Source of the DNA: Mariprofundus sp.
Lineage (GTDB): Bacteria; Pseudomonadota; Zetaproteobacteria; Mariprofundales; Mariprofundaceae
Assembly (NCBI GenBank): GCA_027019785.1
Contig: JALUWF010000232.1
Span: 1 to 44,973 of the forward strand
Reading direction: 5' to 3'
DNA length: 44,973 nucleotides
The notes beneath the pieces are model-generated. The model was not told the origin of the DNA, did not search any database, and worked only from the letters and a program-made list of their open reading frames with translations. The position numbers and the translations under genes are program-made. Below, piece after piece: positions 1-7,151 of the stretch; within the stretch, counting starts at the first letter, position 1, and every line of letters begins with the position of its first letter.

Positions 1-124
1 CATGAAAACAGCGCATGAACTGGCGAGTCAATCACGATGATGAAACTACCGACTGGAAAGCCGTATGCGGGAGAACCGCACGTACGGTTTGGAGGGCGGG
101 GAGGTCATTCTTCCCGACCCCTAT
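1..124 (+). mobile_element. 3' end of a group II intron (domains V and VI)
   Basis: Positions 58-91 read as a group II intron domain V: the catalytic AGC triad in AAGCCGTATGCGG, a GAGA tetraloop, then CCGCACGTACGGTTT closing the helix. A GC-rich hairpin (GGGCGGGGAGG ... TTCCCGACCCC) follows as domain VI, and the expected intron end is near CTAT at 121-124. The intron starts outside the window, so its reverse transcriptase ORF and class cannot be seen. The element is on the plus strand, upstream of the first gene cluster. Confidence 0.85.
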
Positions 125-162
125 CGGTACAATGATCCCCATTTTGTTACTCAAGAGGCAAC

Positions 163-197
163 ACAAAAAAAGCCACCCAAGATAAATTGAGTGGCTA
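163..197 (-). terminator. Intrinsic terminator of the 41-aa ORF transcript
   Basis: Read on the minus strand, AGCCACTCAA pairs with TTGGGTGGCT across a six-base loop and is followed directly by a run of seven T. It lies about 80 bases beyond the stop of the 41-aa ORF, so it probably ends that transcript. It also separates that transcript from the intron. Confidence 0.7.
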
Positions 198-275
198 ATA
201 TTATTTAGACAATTAAAGCTTAAATTTTACAGAAGAACGGAGCAGTTTATGATTGTTCCTTCTCCTAAAAGGAGA

Positions 276-401
276 TTAGACTTTATCTATTTCATTCATG
301 CGTTTGACAGCGGGTGATGCACACATGTAAATTACAATAACACTGGTATAAAAGATAATAGCAGCGATGATAAAGGTAGTAAGCTGTGAATTGAGATCCA
401 T
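276..401 (-). CDS. Small single-span membrane protein, 41 aa
   Basis: This ORF is too short for the supplied track. It starts with ATG at 401 behind a strong ribosome binding site (GGGAGG, six bases upstream) and ends in TAA. The product is a short polar N-terminus, one hydrophobic segment of about 20 residues (TTFIIAAIIFYTSVIVIY) and a basic tail (AVKRMNEIDKV), the layout of a small bitopic membrane protein. An intrinsic terminator follows downstream. It is divergent from the 624-3938 membrane cluster, so it may be a co-regulated respiratory subunit, but that is inference. No family was recognised. Confidence 0.6.
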   Translation of the reverse strand: MDLNSQLTTFIIAAIIFYTSVIVIYMCASPAVKRMNEIDKV

Positions 402-623
402 AGAATCCCTCCCGTTAGAAAATGTTTGCAAATAATAACTACTGTGATCGCAGAAGCAACTACTATTTTACCTTTCACATTCAAGGGTGGTAAATATACA
501 GGTGCTGGTTATACTCCCGCCTGCCCTGTAAGCGTTCTCAGGTGCGCTGTTGCAATTGTAAGATTCAACACATTAGTTGTCATGTTGCACTGAAAATAGA
601 GTGATGGTATTAGGATTGAATAA

Positions 624-938
624 ATGGATGAATTAAAACGGCGTGTTATCACGAGCACAGCAATGATGGTACTATTGCTATCATGTTTGTCCTTCATGCC
701 TGAAGCGGCACTGGCCTATGGTATTGATGATATGGTTGGAGATAAGTGGCGCGTGGGCACCTTTCTCTTTTTAGTCTTCGGTATGATATTATACGCAGCA
801 TTCGTGGTTGTTTATATGCGAAGCGCACATGGCAAGTTGAAAAAAGGTGAATTCATTATGTTGTCCACCATACTTGGCGGTGTCATGCTTGGATTTGTTG
901 TAGCATTTGTTCAGTTTGTTGAAGGATTCTTGCTGTGA
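624..938 (+). CDS. Small membrane protein with signal sequence, first gene of respiratory-type cluster
   Basis: This 104-residue protein has a basic N-terminus and a hydrophobic segment ending in EAALA, which looks like a signal peptidase I site. Two further transmembrane segments follow (about residues 46-65 and 79-102), joined by a short basic cytoplasmic loop (SAHGKLKKGE). An AGGA ribosome binding site lies eight bases before the ATG. I recognise no family. Its position at the head of a same-strand run with a cytochrome c and other small membrane proteins suggests a subunit or assembly factor of a membrane electron-transfer complex, which is inference. Confidence 0.65.
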   Translation: MDELKRRVITSTAMMVLLLSCLSFMPEAALAYGIDDMVGDKWRVGTFLFLVFGMILYAAFVVVYMRSAHGKLKKGEFIMLSTILGGVMLGFVVAFVQFVEGFLL

Positions 939-1025
939 TACAGCAAGAATTAGCAGTTACATGCAGATGACACAAGATTAATAAGCCATGCCTGTTGGTC
1001 AGGCAGGTTAATCAGGAGAGTAATA

Positions 1026-1316
1026 ATGCAAGGTATTGATCAATATTTAAATCAATTAGGTGAAGGCTGGACGATTTACATCTGGATCATATCTGGCGTT
1101 GCCATTGTGATTGCTGCGATTGTAGGAATTATATGGGCATCCAAGAATCGTCAGTTTGATGAAGACATCAAATATCTGGTGTTTAATGAGGGTGATAAAG
1201 ACCGCATGGATCCCAAAGAATATAAAAAGAGTCGCGAAGTACTGGCAGATCAGATGAAACAGCGTGAAGATGTTCTGGAAGAGCAATATCGTAAGCAGCA
1301 TAATGAGCGGTCCTGA
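1026..1316 (+). CDS. CcoS/FixS-like small membrane protein
   Basis: The 96-residue product has one transmembrane helix (about residues 16-38) followed by WASKNRQFDEDIKYLVFNE. That resembles the start of CcoS/FixS, the small cbb3-oxidase maturation protein, in which a single helix is followed by a QFDDL-type motif. The C-terminal half is highly charged and probably a coiled helix, making the protein longer than usual CcoS (about 50-70 aa). AGGAGAG precedes the ATG. The next gene starts three bases after its stop, so the two are translationally linked. The link to cbb3 maturation rests on one motif and should be treated as tentative. Confidence 0.55.
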   Translation: MQGIDQYLNQLGEGWTIYIWIISGVAIVIAAIVGIIWASKNRQFDEDIKYLVFNEGDKDRMDPKEYKKSREVLADQMKQREDVLEEQYRKQHNERS

Positions 1317-1319
1317 TTC

Positions 1320-1838
1320 ATGGCGCTTCGCCGAGGCGAAATAGGCATATATGCCCTTATTGCTGTAGTGGTTACAGGTTTTGGCATCTATAATTTTATT
1401 GAACTACAGTTGCATCCGCTCAGTGAGGATCCCGGTGTTCCCTTTTATTCGACAGCCAGCCATGAAGTAGAACGCGCTGCCACGGATATTATTCATCGTG
1501 AAAACTGCCGGGATTGTCACACCTTATGGGCAGTTCGCAATGTTATGCAAGCGGTTCCCTCTCCGCCGCTGGACGGCATGGGATCGCTACACAGTGAGCA
1601 GTGGTTGTATGATTACTTCAGCGCCAGTGATCCTCAATCTATTGTCCCGTCCCGGCTGAAACCGAAATACCGCATGAAATCGTATGCAGGATTGCCGGCA
1701 CATCAACGGCGTTTACTGGCGCAATATATTGCGAGTCTGAAGGTGAAGGATTGGTATCTGCAGGAGGTCAAGAAAACAGAATATGAAAAACTCACAGGTC
1801 ATTCCATGGTGGACATGGGGAAGCCTTCTTCAAGGTAG
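1320..1838 (+). CDS. Membrane-anchored monohaem cytochrome c
   Basis: The 172-residue protein has an uncleaved N-terminal transmembrane anchor (about residues 9-28) and one haem c motif, CRDCH, at about residues 63-67. The rest is a periplasmic globular domain with several methionines that could be the distal ligand (for example in KYRMKSY). The tail (VKDWYLQEVKKTEYEKLTG) is charged and helical. The anchor-plus-single-haem plan is that of CcoO or of monohaem quinol-oxidising subunits, but it is shorter than CcoO (about 200 aa). Its 3' end overlaps the next gene by 56 bases in another frame. It is the only cytochrome in the 624-3938 cluster and the best clue that the cluster transfers electrons. 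Confidence 0.8.
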   Translation: MALRRGEIGIYALIAVVVTGFGIYNFIELQLHPLSEDPGVPFYSTASHEVERAATDIIHRENCRDCHTLWAVRNVMQAVPSPPLDGMGSLHSEQWLYDYFSASDPQSIVPSRLKPKYRMKSYAGLPAHQRRLLAQYIASLKVKDWYLQEVKKTEYEKLTGHSMVDMGKPSSR

Positions 1839-2238
1839 TCTTGCATTTGGAGCAGTTTTACTGATTGATCATTTCGGTCTGCGTTTGCTGGGTGTTCGTA
1901 TCGAACTGTTTACCGGCATTCAGTATTTCAATCTGACTTGGTTTATTGCACTTTTTCTATTGCCTCTGTTCGGTGGTATAGTGATATCACTGATGTATGG
2001 GTTGGGTGGCAAGATTCTTGCCTATTTTCCACCTCTGCCCGTACTCGGATTCGATTATTACGTATCCCTGCATCATCTTGGCCAGTTGCCGTCGGGGTCG
2101 CAATTAATGCCGCTGGGCTGGTGGGGATTTTTCGTGATTCTGGCCATTGAATCGTCAGCAATCGGCGGCGTATTTGGTGAAATTTTTAATAAACGGATTT
2201 ACGGCAGAGACCTGCCAGCTCCAGGGAGGAAGAGATGA
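1783..2238 (+). CDS. Multi-span membrane protein, unknown family
   Basis: This is a 151-residue hydrophobic protein with three or four predicted membrane spans (about residues 14-32, 50-72 and 110-130) and a basic tail. The ATG at 1783 follows AGGAGG at a suitable distance, inside the preceding cytochrome gene, so I accept the 56-base overlap. An in-frame later start would remove the first span. It contains several His and Trp residues near membrane interfaces (DHFG, SLHHLGQ). I recognise no family. Context suggests an integral subunit of the same complex as the cytochrome c. Confidence 0.6.
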   Translation: MKNSQVIPWWTWGSLLQGSLAFGAVLLIDHFGLRLLGVRIELFTGIQYFNLTWFIALFLLPLFGGIVISLMYGLGGKILAYFPPLPVLGFDYYVSLHHLGQLPSGSQLMPLGWWGFFVILAIESSAIGGVFGEIFNKRIYGRDLPAPGRKR

Positions 2239-3245
2239 AATTTCAGGCGGACAAGTCTCCTCTGGCACGGAAAAAACGCAAACACCTGCTGTTGATTACG
2301 CTAACTACCTGTATTGCCGGTGCCTTCCTCAGTGGTGCAATACATACAATCTGGCTTGCTGCAGCCAGAGTCGACCAGATGCAGCAGCACTCCACCTACG
2401 ACGCAACCAGTCCTGATGAAGTCGCCAAGCATCTACAAGCGGCAGGTGAATTCTTTGATGCCACCACACGCAATACAGGTGTCGCTGTCTATTCAGTGGC
2501 ACGAGCTGAATCCCTGTTGCGCGATGATCTCTGGAAACGTCTGTCTGCACAGGTTGCTGTTCCTGCCGGGCCGTTCATCATGGGTACGAACAAACCTGAC
2601 AGTGATGAGCAGGACAGACCGCAACATACAGCACGGACAGGCGCGTTTATGATTGACAAGTTTCCTGTCACCAATGCGCAATATGCGATGTTTGTGGCTG
2701 ATACTGCGCATAAGTCCCCCTCGCACTGGAAAACCGGAGTCATTCCACGCGGTTTTGAAACTAATCCGGTGGTCATGGTGACATGGCAGGATGCATCGGA
2801 TTATTGCACATGGGCTGGCAAGCGGTTGCCCTCTGAAGCAGAGTGGGAAAAAGCTGCCCGTGGTACGGATGGCAGGCGTTGGCCATGGGGTAATCGCATG
2901 GATCCCAAACTGCTGAACACCTACAACACACGTGGAACGACGACCTCGGTATTATTGCACATCAAGGGTGCCAGTCCGTATGGCGCTGTGGATATGGCTG
3001 GCAATGTTTCTGAATGGACTGCGGATGATTTTACACCGTACAAGGGTAGCCATGCCCCGACGTCCATGTTTATGGTTGATCAGTCAGGTAGCTCTTACGG
3101 AGCGGCAGAACATTATAAACCACTCAGAGGCGGATCATGGAAGAGTGATCCTTTTTCAACTTCTACCTACCATCGAAGTTATGCCTTGTATGGCGATGCA
3201 TCCAATTTTGTTGGATTTCGCTGCGCCAGTTCGAAAACCAAATAG
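2235..3245 (+). CDS. Membrane-anchored SUMF1/formylglycine-generating-enzyme-fold protein
   Basis: The 336-residue protein has a basic N-terminus, one membrane anchor (about residues 19-41), a helical linker and a periplasmic SUMF1 domain (about 107-333). Signature segments are GPFIMGTNKPDSDEQDRPQH, FPVTNAQYAMF, GKRLPSEAEWEKAARG, DMAGNVSEWTAD, PLRGGSW and VGFRCA. In true FGE the segment after GGS(F/W) carries the two copper-binding cysteines. Here it reads KSDPFSTSTYHRS without either, so sulfatase activation is unlikely. A structural, ligand-binding or maturation role is more plausible. It overlaps the preceding gene by four bases and sits in a respiratory-type operon with no sulfatase nearby. 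Confidence 0.85.
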   Translation: MKFQADKSPLARKKRKHLLLITLTTCIAGAFLSGAIHTIWLAAARVDQMQQHSTYDATSPDEVAKHLQAAGEFFDATTRNTGVAVYSVARAESLLRDDLWKRLSAQVAVPAGPFIMGTNKPDSDEQDRPQHTARTGAFMIDKFPVTNAQYAMFVADTAHKSPSHWKTGVIPRGFETNPVVMVTWQDASDYCTWAGKRLPSEAEWEKAARGTDGRRWPWGNRMDPKLLNTYNTRGTTTSVLLHIKGASPYGAVDMAGNVSEWTADDFTPYKGSHAPTSMFMVDQSGSSYGAAEHYKPLRGGSWKSDPFSTSTYHRSYALYGDASNFVGFRCASSKTK

Positions 3246-3258
3246 AGGAATCCTATTC

Positions 3259-3537
3259 ATGCGTAAAATTATTAACCCCCTGACGGGTTGTCTCACTCTT
3301 ATTACCGTGGCAGTAATTGCCCCGACTTCTGCCATGGCTGCCGGTGTGCTGGGAGAGTATAGCTTTCTGCATGTAACTTTTGGTTCTGTATGGCATCTGT
3401 TTCTGTTTATTTTTGCATTGGTTATGATTCCGTTTGTACTGATTATTGTTATGTCGTGGCGTTTTCGGAAAATTAAAGAAGAGGAGATCACTGACACTGA
3501 GAGTGGCAACGCCCCATCTGATGGAAAAAAGGAATAG
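3259..3537 (+). CDS. Small membrane protein with signal peptide, 92 aa
   Basis: I start this gene at ATG 3259 (MRKIINPLTG), behind AGAGGAA, rather than at the track's 2932 start. The longer ORF only runs through the SUMF1 gene in another frame. The product has a signal peptide ending near AMA/AGV and one transmembrane helix (about residues 46-68) preceded by two His (SFLHVTFGSVWH). A charged cytoplasmic tail of about 24 residues follows. The plan resembles the 624 product. No family was recognised; it is likely a small subunit of the cluster's complex. Confidence 0.6.
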   Translation: MRKIINPLTGCLTLITVAVIAPTSAMAAGVLGEYSFLHVTFGSVWHLFLFIFALVMIPFVLIIVMSWRFRKIKEEEITDTESGNAPSDGKKE

Positions 3538-3545
3538 TCAACACT

Positions 3546-3938
3546 ATGTATCTGCCACGTCTGTTGTTTACCATGATGGTTGTTATTACGTTCGGGCTTC
3601 TTGCTACCCCTGTTACTGATGTGAATGCGGCTCCCGATCCTGGCGGGCAGGCTGCCACAACCAGTTCGAGTGAGGATATTCAGGCTATTCAGACCTTTAA
3701 TAAGCTGCGCGATAATGAGGTGGGCATCCTGAAGGTGGAAGCGCAGAAGAAACACAAGATTTTGTTTATCATGGGCGTTGGCCTGCTGTTAGGTATATTG
3801 ACCACTGCAGGACTAGGCCTGGCGATGGTATTGGGGGATAAGCCAGTGTTTATGTGGCATATGGCGGTAGCTGGTATCACAGTCACTTTAGCCATCGCTC
3901 ATGCTGTCACCTCGATGATATGGTTTTTCCCCTTTTAG
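3546..3938 (+). CDS. Small membrane protein with intramembrane histidines, 130 aa
   Basis: The product has a signal peptide (cleavage near VNA/APD), a periplasmic stretch of about 45 residues, and two transmembrane helices (about residues 71-95 and 104-128). The second helix carries two His 14 residues apart (MWH ... AIAH), and a third His lies at the start of the first helix. Spaced intramembrane His can ligate haem b, but two helices are few for that, so this is speculation. It starts eight bases after the preceding stop and is the last gene of the cluster before the repeat-filled gap. Confidence 0.6.
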   Translation: MYLPRLLFTMMVVITFGLLATPVTDVNAAPDPGGQAATTSSSEDIQAIQTFNKLRDNEVGILKVEAQKKHKILFIMGVGLLLGILTTAGLGLAMVLGDKPVFMWHMAVAGITVTLAIAHAVTSMIWFFPF

Positions 3939-3944
3939 TTTAGT

Positions 3945-4355
3945 AAAACAAACCTGGCCACGAATGACACGAATGAACACGAATTAAAAGGCAATATGCA
4001 GATGGAGCTTTGAAGGTTTTATAATCAGTGCTAATTCGTGAAATCAGTGGCTAAATGGGTTAGATTTTACTGTCTGGTTATGGCTACACTGGTTTAGGTT
4101 ATTTATATATCCAACCGACATAGACGGAAGCAAACAAAGAGTGAACTTGTAACGAGGAAAGAGCATGTCAAAGGCAGGAACCGCAGATGAACGCAGATAA
4201 ACGCAGATGAGAAGCAACGGCAAAACATTTGCATTCGATTGCGGTTTTTCTCTGCCTTTCTCTGTGCTCTCTGTGGTGAACGATTCTGACTTGTTTTTTT
4301 TGAACCACAGAGAGCACAGAGTAAATCCAGATCTTCTCATATATGCTAAGGGACT
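3945..4355. repeat. Gene-free gap with short phased repeats (CACGAAT and CGCAGA/CACAGA types)
   Basis: The 423-base space between two genes holds CACGAATGACACGAATGAACACGAATT near 3960, a partial inverted copy (CTAATTCGTGAAATCAGTGGC) near 4030, CGCAGATGAACGCAGATAAACGCAGAT near 4184, and an inverted pair around CTCTGTGCTCTCTGTGG and CCACAGAGAGCACAGAG at 4262-4321. The unit spacing is close to 10 bases. The 98-aa minus ORF offered here is made of these repeats and I do not accept it. Confidence 0.75.
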
Positions 4356-4361
4356 AGTTCT

Positions 4362-7151
4362 ATGAACAAATCGGAGACTGCCCCCACCCGTAAAGTTGCA
4401 GAGAAGTATGGGTATTCATACGCATTACTCATGCTTTACAGTATCTCCGGGTTTACGTCGCTGGCCTATGAGGTGTTGTGGATGCGGCTGGTTTCCACCC
4501 TCAGCGGTGCGACCAATTTCGGCATGGTGGCGACCCTGATTGCATTTATGGCAGGTCTTGGCCTGGGTGCATGGTTGGGGGCTCGGCTGCGTTTGCGATT
4601 TGAAGCCGCATTGATGCTGTTTGCCGCGATTGAGATCGGTGTTGCAATCACATCCATGCTGATGCCGGACGTCGTTGCAGTGCTGGAGCACGGTTTTGAA
4701 GCCATGGCGGCAAGCATGGGCATGCGTGGCTGGCATATATTTCATCTGATGGCCTGCATTTTGTTGCTGACGTTGCCGGCAACAGCGCTTGGCCTTACCT
4801 TTCCTGTGATGTTGCGCTTGCTGGGAAATCATCAGATCGGCGTGGCACGCATCTATGGCTATAATACCTTGGGCGGTGTTCTGGGGGCGCTGGCACCGTT
4901 GTTGCTCCTGCCCACCCTGGGCTGGGCCTATTCGCTGCGGTTGATTTCCGGCGTCGGTCTGATGACCGGCGCAATGACGCTGACGCTCATCTGGCTGATC
5001 CGTAGCGGCTTGGTAGCGTCGAATAGCGGTTCAAATTCCGCTATTGGAGCAAACGCGTCGGCAACCTCAACACAGACGGCAGCATTATCAAGACCATCGT
5101 GGGGTGAGATGGCTGCCTATGCCGGCATCGGCGCAGCGGCCCTGATGCTGGAAGTGGGCTGGACGCGCCTCTACAGCGTGGTGTTTATGCGTACAGAATA
5201 TGTGCTGGGCGTCATTCTGGCCGTGGTTTTGCTCGGCATAGCGCTCGGCAGCCTGCTTTCCAGACGTGTCGGCACGGAGCTTGTTCGTATCCTGCCGCCA
5301 TTATCGGCGCTGTCGGCGCTATTGCCGTTAGCGCTGTTGCCGGCTGTTTCGGCATGGATGGAAGTTTCCAGCTTTAGCAGTCTGTCGATCTCTATGGTGG
5401 TTCAGGGCATGGTGATGCTGGCGTTGACTCTGATGGCGACTGTGGCGCTGGGGGCCTGGTTGCCATTAATCGCCCGTCGTCATCAGGAGGGTTCAGCAGC
5501 ATGGTTGTATGCGGCCAATAGCCTCGGGGCTGCGGCTGGCGCCGGCTGTGCTGGCTGGGTGTTGACGCCGTGGTTCGGCAGCGCCGCAACGGTGGTCGTT
5601 GCATCAGGCCTGTTGCTGCTATGTGGCATGTACTGGATGAGGGGACGAATCCGCTTGTTGTCGCTGTTGATTGTACCGATGATGGTGTGGTTATGGTCGG
5701 TGCCGCCCGTCTCGAAGCTGCTGCCCCGTCACTATGCCAATGCTCGCACGTTGTCCCATTTTGAGGATGCGCTTTCCATGACGGATGTGGTTGTAAACCC
5801 TGATGGCAACCGTGTTCTACTCAATGATTTACAGCGCATTGATGCATCCAGCGATCCGACCGCCGTTGCCGTTCAGCGCAATCAGGGACGCCTGCCGCTG
5901 TTGTTGCGGCCGGGTGCCGGTCATGTGCTGTTTCTGGGACTGGGCACCGGAATTACAGCTTCCCCTGCACATCAGATTGACGGATTGAAAGCGGTGGCGG
6001 TGGAATTATCCGAAGGCGCTATCCAGGCGGCAGGACGCTGGTTTGCACCGTTTAATGATCATGCGGCCGACTGGCTGGATATTCGCCACGATGACGCCCG
6101 TCGTTTTCTTAAAGCCGATCAGCATCGCTACGATGTGATTGTGGGCGACCTGTTCCATCCGGATATGGCCGGCCGGGGATTGCTACTTTCCGTACAGCAA
6201 TTTGAACGCGTTCGCGAGCGCCTCGGGGATTCCGGGGTTTATGTGCAGTGGCTGGCATTGAATCAGTTTGATCTGGGCAGTCTGAAAATTGTACTGGCGA
6301 CATTCCGCAAGGTGTTTCCGCACAACAGTCTGTTTCTGGACGGCTTCCATCTGGCTATGGTCGGTTTTCGCAGTGCGCGACCATCTGTGGCAGCTATCAA
6401 GGTATGGGCGCAGGCACATTCTAAGGCGCTGACCGGCGATGAGGGTTGGCAGACATGGATAGGGCGTGATATGGGCGCAATTCCCGCATCCAATGCGCCG
6501 CTGCAGGATGAGTGGCGGCCGATGGTAGAGTACAGGCTGGCGCGAGCGCGGGTGGAAGGAAAATTGCATATTGCCAAAATCATGGCCTGGTTGTCAGCTA
6601 TCCGACCGCATCCGGCTGCTCTGATGCAACGATGGCATGTGGGCAAAGCCGATCAGGCCACGCTGGTGCGGGCAGTGCTTTCCACCGATGCGATGATGCA
6701 TGCATGGGAGGGGATGTTTTCCGGTCGTTCGCAGCAGGTGTCCAGATTCATTAAGCTGGCCTACCAGGCCAATCCGCGTGATCGTTGGGCCGGATTCGCC
6801 GTGGCTGATGCGATGGCGGATCAGTTGCGTAACAAAAACAGCGGGATTGTGGATAAGCGAAATTTAAATCCGATATTATCGGCTATTGGTAAAAATAGAA
6901 CGCCGCATCAGGTTGCAAGGCCGGCAGTTGCGCTGTTGCAGAAAAAACAACTGTTAAAAAACAAGCAGGCATGGCAACGTATTCTGTCCATTCGACCGGA
7001 TCATGTGATGGCGCTGCGTATGCTCTGGCGGATCGCGCAGCAGCAAGGCGATGATCAACAGGCTGCTGCGCTGTTGCGGCGTTTGCAGTCGATTGTGCCC
7101 TTCGATCCGGAAGTGGTTGCAGCTGTCAGGAAGGTGAAACATGGCGCTTGA
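4362..7151 (+). CDS. Fused membrane transporter-like / spermidine-synthase-like protein
   Basis: This 929-residue protein has a long polytopic membrane region (about ten spans, residues 18-450), a spermidine-synthase-like Rossmann domain (about 470-690) and a soluble helical, TPR-like C-terminus (about 750-929). The nucleotide-binding loop FLGLGTG is near residue 525. A GDLFHPD segment near 594 matches the catalytic aspartate region of SpeE proteins. Fusions of this kind are common but poorly characterised; the membrane half may be a substrate channel, and the real amine product is unknown. It opens a run of overlapping genes with ccoG, whose ATG lies inside its last codons. An AAGGGA site precedes the ATG. 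Confidence 0.8.
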   Translation: MNKSETAPTRKVAEKYGYSYALLMLYSISGFTSLAYEVLWMRLVSTLSGATNFGMVATLIAFMAGLGLGAWLGARLRLRFEAALMLFAAIEIGVAITSMLMPDVVAVLEHGFEAMAASMGMRGWHIFHLMACILLLTLPATALGLTFPVMLRLLGNHQIGVARIYGYNTLGGVLGALAPLLLLPTLGWAYSLRLISGVGLMTGAMTLTLIWLIRSGLVASNSGSNSAIGANASATSTQTAALSRPSWGEMAAYAGIGAAALMLEVGWTRLYSVVFMRTEYVLGVILAVVLLGIALGSLLSRRVGTELVRILPPLSALSALLPLALLPAVSAWMEVSSFSSLSISMVVQGMVMLALTLMATVALGAWLPLIARRHQEGSAAWLYAANSLGAAAGAGCAGWVLTPWFGSAATVVVASGLLLLCGMYWMRGRIRLLSLLIVPMMVWLWSVPPVSKLLPRHYANARTLSHFEDALSMTDVVVNPDGNRVLLNDLQRIDASSDPTAVAVQRNQGRLPLLLRPGAGHVLFLGLGTGITASPAHQIDGLKAVAVELSEGAIQAAGRWFAPFNDHAADWLDIRHDDARRFLKADQHRYDVIVGDLFHPDMAGRGLLLSVQQFERVRERLGDSGVYVQWLALNQFDLGSLKIVLATFRKVFPHNSLFLDGFHLAMVGFRSARPSVAAIKVWAQAHSKALTGDEGWQTWIGRDMGAIPASNAPLQDEWRPMVEYRLARARVEGKLHIAKIMAWLSAIRPHPAALMQRWHVGKADQATLVRAVLSTDAMMHAWEGMFSGRSQQVSRFIKLAYQANPRDRWAGFAVADAMADQLRNKNSGIVDKRNLNPILSAIGKNRTPHQVARPAVALLQKKQLLKNKQAWQRILSIRPDHVMALRMLWRIAQQQGDDQQAAALLRRLQSIVPFDPEVVAAVRKVKHGA

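Noticed and set aside
585-613. Promoter TTGCAC-17-TATTAG before the 624 gene
   Set aside because: The -10 would overlap the ribosome binding site and leave almost no leader, so I do not call it.
2932-3537. 201-aa version of the 3259 gene
   Set aside because: The first 109 codons run through the SUMF1 gene in another frame; a ribosome binding site and a signal peptide mark ATG 3259 as the start.
4044-4340. 98-aa minus-strand ORF
   Set aside because: It is composed of CACAGAG/CGCAGA-type repeats, with no domain, no ribosome binding site and low-complexity content.
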